Of a DNA stretch of 55,467 nt, positions 36,205-44,672 are shown piece by piece. Origin of the DNA: Lachnospiraceae bacterium (lineage in GTDB: Bacteria > Bacillota > Clostridia > Lachnospirales > Lachnospiraceae); contig JAAVAC010000011.1 in assembly GCA_014804265.1 (NCBI GenBank), positions 1 through 55,467 of the forward strand. Direction: 5' to 3'. Both the position numbers and the translations under genes were made by a program. Position 1 is the first letter of the stretch. The number at the start of each line of letters is the position of its first letter. The notes beneath the pieces were generated by a model that was given only the letters and a program-made list of their open reading frames with translations, had not been told where the DNA came from and searched no databases.

Positions 36205-37608
36205 ATGATTATAACCCTTCCCGAATCCGTAAATAAAATTATAACCACCTTAAAACAGGCCGGCTTCGACGCCTACGCAGTAGGCGGCTGTGTCCGGGAC
36301 AGCCTGTTAGACCGGAAGCCGGATGACTGGGACATTACTACCTCGGCACTGCCGGAGCAGGTAAAAAAGCTGTTTAAAAGAACCATTGATACAGGAATTA
36401 AACACGGAACCGTCACCGTTTTAATGAAACCTGATTTCATGAAAGATTATGTCAAAGAGCACATCAAAGAACAGAATCCAGGAGAAGCAATGTCACAAGC
36501 CTGGGAAACTTATGAGGTGACCACCTATCGTATTGACGGCGAATACGAAGACAGCCGCCACCCAAAAGAAGTGTCATTTACTGACAACCTATTAGAAGAC
36601 TTAAAACGGCGGGATTTTACCATTAATGCCATGGCATTTAACCAGGAAGCCGGTATCGTAGATGCTTTTTCCGGCATGGAGGACTTAAAAAAAGGAATCA
36701 TCCGGGCGGTGGGAGATCCTGCAGAACGCTTTACAGAAGATGCCCTCCGTATGATGCGTGCAGTCCGTTTTGCCGCGCAGCTGGATTATGAAATAGAAGA
36801 AGAAACGAAAAAGGCTATAAAAGAACTGGCATACACGTTAAAAAATATCAGCGGGGAGCGTATACAGACAGAACTCGTGAAGTTAGTTATCTCTAACCAT
36901 CCGGAGCATATGCGCCTTCTTTATGAAACCGGAATTACCGAAATCATTATGCCGGAATTTGACCTTGCCATGGAAACGGAGCAGAACCATCCCCACCACT
37001 GCTACCCGGTAGGGGAGCATATTATCCATTCTATGGAAGCAGTGGCTAACCAAAAGGTACTGCGCCTTACTATGCTTTTTCACGATATTGGAAAGCCTTT
37101 AAAGCATACGGTAGAGGCAGATGGTTACGATCATTTTCATGGACATGCTGATAAGTCTGCCGATATTGCAAAGGACATCTTAAAGCGTTTGAAATTCGAC
37201 AATGATACCATTGACAAGGTCACAAGGCTTGTCCTATATCATGATTATAAAATCGAACCGGAAAAGAAATACGTGCGCCGGGCCGTATATAAAATAGGAG
37301 AAGACATCTTTCCGGAGTATTTACAGGTACAGCGGGCGGATATAGAAGCACAAAGCGCTTATATGCGGGAAGAAAAGCTGGAAAGGCTTGCAGCGGTTGA
37401 AAGGCTGTATGAAGAAATCATCAGGGATCAGGAATGCATTTCTTTAAAGACTCTGGCAGTAAAGGGAGCTGATTTAATAGAAGCAGGCATAAAGCCGGGC
37501 AGGGAAATGGGCATTATTTTAAATGAGATGCTGGAGCTTGTACTGGAAGACAATACGAGAAATAATCAGAAATTTTTGTTGGAATATTTAAAAAACAGGA
37601 ATAACTGA
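36205..37608 (+). CDS. cca: CCA tRNA nucleotidyltransferase
   Basis: Adds or repairs the 3' CCA of tRNA. 467 residues. Class II nucleotidyltransferase motifs: YAVGGCVRDSLL near 27, the catalytic DDWDIT pair near 42, RRDFTINAMAFN, and the ERFTEDALRMMRAVRFAAQL basic block. An HD phosphohydrolase-type domain follows (LFHDIGKP ~292, HADKSADI). AATAAAGGAG is the ribosome site. CCA addition matters here because neither tRNA in this window encodes its CCA. Confidence 0.95.
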   Translation: MIITLPESVNKIITTLKQAGFDAYAVGGCVRDSLLDRKPDDWDITTSALPEQVKKLFKRTIDTGIKHGTVTVLMKPDFMKDYVKEHIKEQNPGEAMSQAWETYEVTTYRIDGEYEDSRHPKEVSFTDNLLEDLKRRDFTINAMAFNQEAGIVDAFSGMEDLKKGIIRAVGDPAERFTEDALRMMRAVRFAAQLDYEIEEETKKAIKELAYTLKNISGERIQTELVKLVISNHPEHMRLLYETGITEIIMPEFDLAMETEQNHPHHCYPVGEHIIHSMEAVANQKVLRLTMLFHDIGKPLKHTVEADGYDHFHGHADKSADIAKDILKRLKFDNDTIDKVTRLVLYHDYKIEPEKKYVRRAVYKIGEDIFPEYLQVQRADIEAQSAYMREEKLERLAAVERLYEEIIRDQECISLKTLAVKGADLIEAGIKPGREMGIILNEMLELVLEDNTRNNQKFLLEYLKNRNN

Positions 37609-37669
37609 AACATACTTTTCTTCTTTGCTTCATAAGATTAGTATTGACTAACGGATTGGGGGAAGAAAA

Positions 37670-38659
37670 GTGAATGACAGAGCAGTATCCTTATTGGAAA
37701 ATTATGATTTCACAGTAAATAAAACAAAAAAGGGAAGAGGGGCTATTATTGCGGAAACAGACAAAGGACTGAAATTGTTTGTGGAATATAACGGTCCAAA
37801 GGAAAAGGTAGATTTACAGGAACTTTTAATGGATACAATAAAAGCGGCCGGCTTTTTCAATATAGATTGTTTTGTGCGCAATAAAGAAGATTCCATTTTA
37901 TCGATTGATTATGATGGAAAGGCTTATATGGTAAAGGATTACTATCTGGCAAGGGAATGCAACGTATCGGACAGAGGGGAATGCAAAAGAGCAGCTCTGG
38001 CTCTTGCAAGGCTCCACAAAGCAATGAGAGGAAACTTTACCGAATATCCCGTTACGATTTACAAAGAAGTCTTTTTTACGGAATTTCAAAAGAGAGACCA
38101 GGAATTAAGAAGAGTACGGAATTTTATCAGAAAGACTTCAAGAAAGAACGATTTTGAAATTTTATTTTTGGAATGTTTTTCTCATTTTGAGGAACAGGCA
38201 AAAAAAGCGGAAAGCTATTTAAATGAAGAGACGGTTCAAACCCTTTGTGAACGAGTGTTAAAGGAAGGGATGTTCTGTCATGGAGATTGTTCCCATCACA
38301 ACATCCTGCTGGAAGAGGAAAATGTGTATATCGTAAATTTTGAAAAATTCAGACAGGACATTCAGGTAAAAGATCTGACCTTATTTTTAAGGAAAGTTCT
38401 GGAAAAAAACAATTGGTCTAAAAGCCTTGGAATGGAAATTTTAGAAGCCTATCAGCAGGTACTTCCTTTCACGAAAGAAGAGGTCATGTACATCTATGCA
38501 AGGCTGATTTATCCCGAAAAGTTCTGGAAAATCGCCAATGGTTATCTAAATCAAAGAAAGTCCTTACCAAGCAAAAGACAGAAAGAAAAACTGGAAATTC
38601 TCCTTGCAAGTGAGCAGGAAAGAGAGCAGTTTTTAAAATCATTTGAAGCCGCATATTAA
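37670..38659 (+). CDS. CotS-family spore coat kinase-like protein
   Basis: 329 residues from GTG 37670 (GGGGGAAGAAAA upstream). The fold is that of aminoglycoside/choline kinases: MFCHGDCSHHNILLEE (HGDxxxxN catalytic loop, ~200) and YIVNFEKFRQDIQVKDLTLF. The last block has Asn-Phe-Glu where the metal-binding IDFD/E would be, so catalysis is doubtful. ARLHKAMRGNF earlier is also typical of CotS/YsxE-type proteins, which work in spore coat assembly. It fits the sporulating character of the neighbourhood. Confidence 0.8.
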   Translation: MNDRAVSLLENYDFTVNKTKKGRGAIIAETDKGLKLFVEYNGPKEKVDLQELLMDTIKAAGFFNIDCFVRNKEDSILSIDYDGKAYMVKDYYLARECNVSDRGECKRAALALARLHKAMRGNFTEYPVTIYKEVFFTEFQKRDQELRRVRNFIRKTSRKNDFEILFLECFSHFEEQAKKAESYLNEETVQTLCERVLKEGMFCHGDCSHHNILLEEENVYIVNFEKFRQDIQVKDLTLFLRKVLEKNNWSKSLGMEILEAYQQVLPFTKEEVMYIYARLIYPEKFWKIANGYLNQRKSLPSKRQKEKLEILLASEQEREQFLKSFEAAY

Positions 38660-38738
38660 AAAATTTTTATAAAACAGGTTTTTCGGAAAGAAAAAAAATG
38701 TTATACTACTTGGGACGACTTCAAAAAAGGAGGCATCT

Positions 38739-40052
38739 ATGAAAAAATATGGAATGCTGCTTTTTTTAGGAGCGCTGTTGTTGCTCATAGGTTGTTCCAA
38801 AACGGAAGAAACAGCTTTGCAGACAGAGGAAACAACAAAAACAGAAGAATATGAGCTGGAAAAAGCAGACTCTTTAGATTATGCAGCTATCGTAAAGATT
38901 GATGAAAAAAACCAGGCTATTACCTATAAGAATATTGCTACCGGAAGAAATTACACCTTATCCTATAACGGCGCTACCAGCATGCAGAACCGTTTTAATG
39001 AGGAGATTGTAGCAGGGCAGCTTAGGGAAGGAGATTTAGTAGAGGTAACCTTTTTAAAAAACAAAAAGCTTGCCAGAAAGGTACTTTTGGATAAAGCCTG
39101 TAATATTATGGAAGAAATAGATGATTTTTCCATTAACCGGGCCGCTTCCACTATGATGATTGCCGGGCAGCAGTATGAGTTTTCCAAAAGTCTGGCAGTC
39201 CTGTCCGAGAAAGAAGAAGTAGGACTGATGGATATTAATGATGCGGATATGCTAAGGGCCCATGTGGTGGACCACACCATATACAGTCTGGTAATAGACA
39301 AAGGGCATGGCTATATCCGTCTTGTAAATGATGAATATTTTATCGGCGGCTTTATTGAAGTGGGACAGGATATTATAAAGCCTGTTACGGAAGGCATGCT
39401 TCTAGCAGTGCCGGAAGGAACCTATAAAGTATTGATTACCAACAAAGGCTATGGCGGTGAAAAAGAAGTAGTAGTGGAAAGAAATAAAGAAACCCAGGTT
39501 GATGTAGGAGATTTGAAGGGTGAAATCGTTAAGACAGGAAAGATTTTATTCCTGATTACCCCGGATGACGCAAAGCTTTCCATTGACGGCAGGGAAACCG
39601 ATTATAGCCAGCCGGTGGAATTAGAGTATGGTATTCATCAGATTGTTTTGAAAGCCGATGGTTATGCTACGCTGACTAAGTATATTAAAGTGGGACAAGA
39701 ACTTGCCAACATTGAAATCACTATGGAGGCAGGAGAAAGTACCGATGTTTCGGAGGAAGAAGGAAGCTCAAAAGGACAGGATACAGGAAACAGCTCGGTA
39801 TCTGCTAATTCTCCGGTGTCCCCATCCCTTTCAAAATATTCAGTGTATATTGACGCACCGAAAGGAGCTGAATTATACTTAGACGGAACCTATGTGGGAG
39901 TGGTGCCTGCAAGCTTTTCAAAGGAAAGCGGCAATCATACCATAACCCTTAGAATGAGCGGCTATCAGACAAGAAGCTATTCCATTCAGATAGATGATGA
40001 AGAGAAGGATGTTACGTATTCCTTTTCGGATCTGATTGCTACTGGTCAATAA
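38739..40052 (+). CDS. PEGA-domain lipoprotein
   Basis: 437 residues with a lipoprotein signal peptide (lipobox LLIGC, Cys near residue 19), so anchored outside the membrane. A beta-rich N-terminal half precedes two or three PEGA repeats: a weak one in LLAVPEGTYKVLITNKGY, then LSIDGRETDYSQPVELEYG with KADGYATL, and after a Ser-rich linker ELYLDGTYVGVVPASF with RMSGYQTRSY. PEGA domains bind surface polymers in other proteins. The role here is unknown. AAAGGAGG precedes the start. Confidence 0.88.
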   Translation: MKKYGMLLFLGALLLLIGCSKTEETALQTEETTKTEEYELEKADSLDYAAIVKIDEKNQAITYKNIATGRNYTLSYNGATSMQNRFNEEIVAGQLREGDLVEVTFLKNKKLARKVLLDKACNIMEEIDDFSINRAASTMMIAGQQYEFSKSLAVLSEKEEVGLMDINDADMLRAHVVDHTIYSLVIDKGHGYIRLVNDEYFIGGFIEVGQDIIKPVTEGMLLAVPEGTYKVLITNKGYGGEKEVVVERNKETQVDVGDLKGEIVKTGKILFLITPDDAKLSIDGRETDYSQPVELEYGIHQIVLKADGYATLTKYIKVGQELANIEITMEAGESTDVSEEEGSSKGQDTGNSSVSANSPVSPSLSKYSVYIDAPKGAELYLDGTYVGVVPASFSKESGNHTITLRMSGYQTRSYSIQIDDEEKDVTYSFSDLIATGQ

Positions 40053-40123
40053 AAAGGCAGACAGAGAAACTATTGTTGATTAGCAATCGCTAACTCAATG
40101 ATTATAGAAGGAGGAGAAAATTT

Positions 40124-41863
40124 ATGAATTACAAGGCAGTTTATGAAGAATGGTTATCCAACCCATACTTCGATGAAAAAACCAAGGAAGAGTTAAAAGC
40201 TCTTTCCGGAAATGAAAAAGAGATTGAAGACCGCTTTTACCGGGAGCTGGAGTTTGGTACGGCAGGACTTCGCGGCGTGATAGGTGCAGGTACCAATCGC
40301 ATGAATATTTATACGGTCCGCAAGACCACCCAGGGACTTGCCAATTATATCATGGCACAGGGCGGAAAGGAGAGAGGCGTGGCAATTGCCTATGATTCCA
40401 GACGCATGAGCCCTGAATTTGCAGATGAAGCAGCGCTTTGCCTTGCAGCCAATGGGGTAAAGGCATATGTATTTGAATCTTTAAGGCCTACTCCGGAGCT
40501 TTCCTATGCAGTGCGCAAGTTAGGATGTATTGCAGGTATCAACATTACTGCAAGCCACAATCCGCCGGAATATAACGGCTATAAGGTTTATTGGGAGGAC
40601 GGCGCCCAGATTACACCGCCCCATGACAGCGGCATCATGGCAGAGGTTGCCAAGGTAACGGATTTTAACACAGTAAAGACTATGGAGAAAGAAGCCGCAA
40701 AGGCAGCAGGCACTTATGTAGTGATTGGAAAGGATATTGATGATCCTTATATAGAAGAGTTAAAGAGTCAGGTCATCCATTGGGATGCCATTAAAGAAGC
40801 ACAAAAGGATATTAAGATCGTTTATTCTCCGCTCCATGGAACAGGCAACATTCCCGCAAGACGTGTTATGAAGGAGCTGGGCTTTGAAAATGTATATGTA
40901 GTAAAAGAGCAAGAGCTGCCGGATGGAGAATTTCCAACGGTCTCCTATCCAAATCCGGAAGCGGCAGAGGCTTTCGAATTGGGGTTAAAGCTGGCAAAGG
41001 AAGTGGATGCGGACTTAGTGCTTGCTACTGATCCGGATGCAGACCGTCTGGGTGTCTATGTAAAAGACGCAAAATCAGGAGAATACATTACCTTAACGGG
41101 AAATATGTCAGGATGTCTGCTTGCTGATTATGAAATTGGTCAGAGAAAAGCTACAAAAGGGCTTCCTGAGGATGGAGCGCTGATCAAGACAATCGTTACC
41201 ACCAATATGGCAGATGCGATTGCAAAAGCATATGGCGTGAAGCTCATTGAGGTATTGACCGGCTTTAAATATATTGGACAGCAGATTTTAGGCTTTGAAC
41301 AGTCCGGAAAGGGCGAATACTTATTTGGATTTGAGGAAAGCTATGGTTGTCTGATTGGTACACATGCAAGAGATAAGGATGCTATTGTTGCCACTATGGC
41401 TCTTTGTGAAGCAGCAGCTTATTATAAGACACAAAATATGACCTTATGGGATGCCATGATTGCCATGTATGAAAAATACGGCTATTACAAGGATGATATC
41501 AAATCCATTACCTTAAAGGGCATTGAAGGCTTGCAGAAGATTCAGGATATTTTAAATACACTTCGGGAGAATACTCCTGAAAAATTCGGGGATTATACTG
41601 TAGTATCCGCAAGGGATTATAAGTCCGGCATCATCAAAGATATCAAGACTGGCGCCCAGTCCGAAACAGGACTTCCAAGCTCTAATGTACTTTACTACGA
41701 CTTGACAGATGATGCATGGCTGTGCGTAAGACCTTCCGGTACGGAACCAAAGGTAAAATTCTACTATGGCGTAAAAGGAAGCTCTTTAGAAGATGCGGAT
41801 GCAAAATCTGCAAAGCTGGGTGAAGAAGTGCTGGCTATGATCAACGGCATGTTAGGTTCATAA
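40124..41863 (+). CDS. Phosphoglucomutase/phosphomannomutase (PgcA-type)
   Basis: 579 residues, the length of Bacillus PgcA. It interconverts glucose-1-P and glucose-6-P for glycogen or envelope precursors. Phosphoserine loop TASHNPPEYNGYK (~142), metal loop DPDADR (~303), sugar-specificity loop GFEESYG (~402) and phosphate-binding RPSGTEPK (~536) are all intact. GAAGGAGGAG is a strong ribosome site. mazG follows 7 bases later. Confidence 0.95.
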   Translation: MNYKAVYEEWLSNPYFDEKTKEELKALSGNEKEIEDRFYRELEFGTAGLRGVIGAGTNRMNIYTVRKTTQGLANYIMAQGGKERGVAIAYDSRRMSPEFADEAALCLAANGVKAYVFESLRPTPELSYAVRKLGCIAGINITASHNPPEYNGYKVYWEDGAQITPPHDSGIMAEVAKVTDFNTVKTMEKEAAKAAGTYVVIGKDIDDPYIEELKSQVIHWDAIKEAQKDIKIVYSPLHGTGNIPARRVMKELGFENVYVVKEQELPDGEFPTVSYPNPEAAEAFELGLKLAKEVDADLVLATDPDADRLGVYVKDAKSGEYITLTGNMSGCLLADYEIGQRKATKGLPEDGALIKTIVTTNMADAIAKAYGVKLIEVLTGFKYIGQQILGFEQSGKGEYLFGFEESYGCLIGTHARDKDAIVATMALCEAAAYYKTQNMTLWDAMIAMYEKYGYYKDDIKSITLKGIEGLQKIQDILNTLRENTPEKFGDYTVVSARDYKSGIIKDIKTGAQSETGLPSSNVLYYDLTDDAWLCVRPSGTEPKVKFYYGVKGSSLEDADAKSAKLGEEVLAMINGMLGS

Positions 41864-41870
41864 AAGCGCT

Positions 41871-42575
41871 ATGGAAAAACAGATTTATACAATGGATGAT
41901 TTTGTGGATATCATTGCGGTGCTTCGCAGCGAAAACGGCTGTCCCTGGGATAAGGAGCAGACTCATGAATCTTTAAAGCCTTGTATGAGGGAAGAGGCTG
42001 CGGAAGTGCTGGCTGCTATCCGAATACTGGACAAAACCGGAAATCCGGAAAATCTCCGGGAAGAGCTGGGAGATGTACTGCTTCAGGTTGTCATGCACAG
42101 CCAGATTGCAAAGGAAGAGGGGCTTTTTACTCTGGAGGATGTGATACAAGAGGTAAGCGAGAAGATGATTCGCAGGCATCCTCACGTATTTGGAAACATT
42201 CAGGCAGATGATTCGTCTCAGGTATTAAAAAACTGGGAGGAAATCAAAAAAGAGGAAAAACAGGGAAAAGAATGGGTAAACACTCCTTTAAAGGACATCC
42301 CCCCTGAGCTTCCCGCTCTGGTAAGAGCTGTAAAGGTCATAAAGAAGACGGATAAACTTTATGAAAAGCAGCCGGATGTGAAAGAAACCCTTGCATCGAT
42401 AAAGGAGCACGTAGAACAATTGGAAACAGATTTGCAGCAGGGGCAGAAGCTGCCGTTAGAGCAGGCTGTCAGTGAGATTTTATGGGATATTTCCAATCTT
42501 TCCAGATTGTTTTCCCTTGATGCGGAACAGGCTTTGATCAATAAAACAGAGGATTTTCTGGAAAAATATGAATAA
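41871..42575 (+). CDS. mazG: MazG nucleoside triphosphate pyrophosphohydrolase
   Basis: 234 residues. CPWDKEQTHESLKPCMREEAAEVLAA and REELGDVLLQVVMHSQIAKEEG carry the EExxE/ExxD metal sites; RRHPHVFG and the WEEIKKEEK block are typical of full MazG. The counterpart in Bacillus, YabN, has an extra methylase-like N-terminus, absent here. The enzyme hydrolyses aberrant or all NTPs. It lies upstream of hup-rqcP-yabP as in the yab cluster. Confidence 0.94.
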   Translation: MEKQIYTMDDFVDIIAVLRSENGCPWDKEQTHESLKPCMREEAAEVLAAIRILDKTGNPENLREELGDVLLQVVMHSQIAKEEGLFTLEDVIQEVSEKMIRRHPHVFGNIQADDSSQVLKNWEEIKKEEKQGKEWVNTPLKDIPPELPALVRAVKVIKKTDKLYEKQPDVKETLASIKEHVEQLETDLQQGQKLPLEQAVSEILWDISNLSRLFSLDAEQALINKTEDFLEKYE

Positions 42576-42619
42576 ATAGTTAATTATTTGGAAAAAACCC
42601 GTAAAAAAGCCATTTTTCC

Positions 42620-42648
42620 TTGACAAAAGCTGGAAAACAGACTATAAA
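42620..42648 (+). promoter_or_regulatory. Promoter of hup
   Basis: TTGACA (42620-42625), exactly 17 bases, TATAAA (42643-42648): a near-consensus sigma-A promoter, in keeping with the abundance of HU. AGGAGGAG lies before ATG 42712. Confidence 0.85.
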
Positions 42649-42711
42649 TATGTATAAGCGTTTTAAACCAAAACGAAATAAAATATACTCGCATAGAGGA
42701 GGAGTTCAAGA

Positions 42712-42990
42712 ATGAACAAAACAGAATTAGTAGCAGCTATGGCTGAACAGGCAGAAATTTCTAAGAAGGATGCAGAAAAAGCATTAAAGGCTTTCACAGA
42801 TGTAGTAGCAGAAGAATTGAAAAAAGGTGAGAAAATCCAATTAGTTGGTTTTGGTACTTTTGAAGTGTCCGAAAGAGCTGCCAGAGAAGGAAGAAATCCT
42901 CAGAGTGGAGAAGTTATGAAAATTGCAGCTTCCAAAGCTCCTAAATTCAAGGCTGGTAAGGCTTTAAAAGATTTAGTAAACGGCAAATAA
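42712..42990 (+). CDS. hup: HU DNA-binding protein
   Basis: 92 residues. Histone-like dimer that bends and compacts DNA. MNKTELVAAMAEQAEISKKDAEKAL, QLVGFGTFEVSERAAREGRNP (the arm with the invariant RNP) and FKAGKALKDLV are fully typical. It has its own strong promoter and a near-ideal ribosome site. An AACCTGTGTTGCAGGTT-type hairpin with TTTTTC follows at 43009-43035 and probably ends or attenuates the transcript. Confidence 0.97.
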   Translation: MNKTELVAAMAEQAEISKKDAEKALKAFTDVVAEELKKGEKIQLVGFGTFEVSERAAREGRNPQSGEVMKIAASKAPKFKAGKALKDLVNGK

Positions 42991-43096
42991 GAAATCGTTG
43001 CTTTGAGGGAACCTGTGTTGCAGGTTCCCTTTTTCAATGTGGAAGGGATAGATCAGAGGCCGTAAAGGTTTCAGCCCATAGAAAAGAGGAATCAGA

Positions 43097-43336
43097 ATGA
43101 GATTAGATAAGTATTTAAAGGTATCACGTTTGATCAAAAGAAGGACGGTGGCCAATGAGGCATGTGATGCAGGCAGGGTCATGATAAACGGTAAGGTGGC
43201 AAAGGCAGGCGTGGATGTAAAGGCCGGTGACAGGATTACCATTAATTTCGGAAATAAAGAAGTGTCAGTGGAAGTTCTGACGGTGCAGGAAACCGTGAAG
43301 AAAGAAGAAGCAAAGGAAATGTTCCGTTATTTATAA
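43097..43336 (+). CDS. rqcP: S4-domain RNA-binding protein RqcP (YabO)
   Basis: 79 residues, nearly all S4 domain: MRLDKYLKVSRLIKRRTVAN, CDAGRVMINGKVAKAGVDVKAGD. RqcP works with RqcH on stalled 50S subunits to add alanine tails. Position between hup and yabP matches yabO of Bacillus. AAAAGAGGAATCAG gives the start. Confidence 0.92.
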   Translation: MRLDKYLKVSRLIKRRTVANEACDAGRVMINGKVAKAGVDVKAGDRITINFGNKEVSVEVLTVQETVKKEEAKEMFRYL

Positions 43337-43348
43337 AAAAGACATATT

Positions 43349-43396
43349 ATATCCCTCCGGAGAATATACTTAAAAAAGATTAGGAGGGATATTTTT
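43349..43396 (+). promoter_or_regulatory. Hairpin enclosing the yabP ribosome site
   Basis: ATATCCCTCC (43349-43358) is exactly complementary to GGAGGGATAT (43383-43392), which contains the yabP Shine-Dalgarno; TTTTT and then ATG 43397 follow. The same hairpin can serve as an intrinsic terminator for rqcP and would mask the ribosome site if transcribed through. Confidence 0.7.
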
Positions 43397-43687
43397 ATGG
43401 AGGATTTAAATAACGTAAAGCAGCGTGCCCACAAATTCATGCTGACAAATAGAAGGACATGTATGGTAAGCGGCGTTGCAGATGTATTGTCCTTTGACCT
43501 GTCGGAAATCCTGTTGGAAACGGATCAGGGAATGCTCATGATCAAAGGCAGTGACCTGCATGTGAACAGGCTTACCCTGGAAAAAGGAGAAGTAGATATT
43601 GAAGGCAAAATAGACAGCCTCACCTATTCAGAAGTATCCAGCTATGGAAGTAAAGGAGATTCTCTTTTGGGAAAATTGTTTAAATAA
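43397..43687 (+). CDS. yabP: Sporulation protein YabP
   Basis: 96 residues: NRRTCMVSGVADVLSFDLSEILLETDQGMLMIKGSDLHVNRLTLEKGEVDIEG-type beta-rich protein of the YabP/YqfC family, needed for spore formation under mother-cell control. It precedes yabQ by one base. The ribosome site lies in the hairpin described above. Confidence 0.94.
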   Translation: MEDLNNVKQRAHKFMLTNRRTCMVSGVADVLSFDLSEILLETDQGMLMIKGSDLHVNRLTLEKGEVDIEGKIDSLTYSEVSSYGSKGDSLLGKLFK

Positions 43688-43688
43688 T

Positions 43689-44240
43689 ATGAGTCCTGAA
43701 ATTATAAATGAGTCTCATTTTCTGTTCTATTCCATTTTGTCGGGAATTATTATTACTGTGGTATATGATGCAATCAAGATTATCCGGAATGTAATTCCCC
43801 ACAATGGTTTTTTTGAAGCGTTAGAGGATACCATATTTTGGATTTTTGCATCCCTCTTTCTTTTTTCCATGCTTTATAAAGTAAATAACGGAACAGTCAG
43901 ATGGTTTGCAATAGCAGGTACATTTGTAGGAATGTTAGTTTACAAAAAAACTCTGGGTCAATATATTGTGGAAATTATGTCAACAATAATCAATCAAATA
44001 CTACATGTGGTATTTCAGGTTTTAAGCTTCCTCTTTTCCCCGGTAAAATGGCTTATTTCCAAGGGTTGCCGAATACTAAAAAAAATGAAAAAGTATAGTA
44101 AAAAGCAGTTGACGGACAATGCAAAAAAGGTTAAGATGTTATTATGTAAACACCAAAGGGGTAAAAATAAGGGAAGAGGTTACAAAGAAAATGAGGGCAA
44201 ATCGAAAAGTCGCCTTTCGGGGAAAAAAGCACCAGAATAA
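43689..44240 (+). CDS. yabQ: Spore cortex biosynthesis protein YabQ
   Basis: 183 residues from ATG 43689. Several membrane helices (about 8-32, 50-75, 78-100 and 105-130) with the YabQ-type VVYDAIKIIRNVIPHNGFFEALEDTIFW stretch, then a long basic tail. It targets or acts in the outer forespore membrane for cortex formation. The gene order yabP-yabQ-divIC is as in Bacillus, and its end overlaps divIC by 50 bases. Confidence 0.9.
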   Translation: MSPEIINESHFLFYSILSGIIITVVYDAIKIIRNVIPHNGFFEALEDTIFWIFASLFLFSMLYKVNNGTVRWFAIAGTFVGMLVYKKTLGQYIVEIMSTIINQILHVVFQVLSFLFSPVKWLISKGCRILKKMKKYSKKQLTDNAKKVKMLLCKHQRGKNKGRGYKENEGKSKSRLSGKKAPE

Positions 44241-44505
44241 AATGGGCATGTTCTTGGTAACTGTGGTAGTACTTATGTTGCTTGTGGTAGTTTCCATTAA
44301 CAGCATTCAACTAAGGCAGAAGCAGGCAGAATATAAAGCAAGACAGGAACAGCTACAGGCAGAAATAGATGCGGAAAACGAAAGAGCAGAGGAAATAGAA
44401 AACTTCAAAAAGTATACTCAGACAAAGGCTTACATAGAAGAGGTGGCCAAGGATAAGCTTGGGCTTGTTTATGAAGGCGAGATTATTTTTAATACTGAGG
44501 ATTAA
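44191..44505 (+). CDS. divIC: Septum formation initiator DivIC
   Basis: 104 residues from ATG 44191. Basic cytoplasmic start, one membrane helix (MFLVTVVVLMLLVVVSIN, ~22-40), a coiled coil (LRQKQAEYKARQEQLQAEID) and the conserved end YIEEVAKDKLGLVYEGEIIF. A bitopic divisome protein that pairs with FtsL. Its start lies within yabQ, so the two are translationally coupled. Confidence 0.92.
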   Translation: MRANRKVAFRGKKHQNKMGMFLVTVVVLMLLVVVSINSIQLRQKQAEYKARQEQLQAEIDAENERAEEIENFKKYTQTKAYIEEVAKDKLGLVYEGEIIFNTED

Positions 44506-44672
44506 AAGCACTGATGGCATGAATTGCATTGGTGCTTTTGTTGTTTGAAAAAGAAAGAAAAGCGCTCCCTTCTTTTGACAATCTTTTCAAGTAAAAGCAG
44601 ATATACTGTATACACATGATATCTGAAAAGCCTGCTGCAGCACGCAGGCACAGAAGAAAGAAGGAGAGACCA

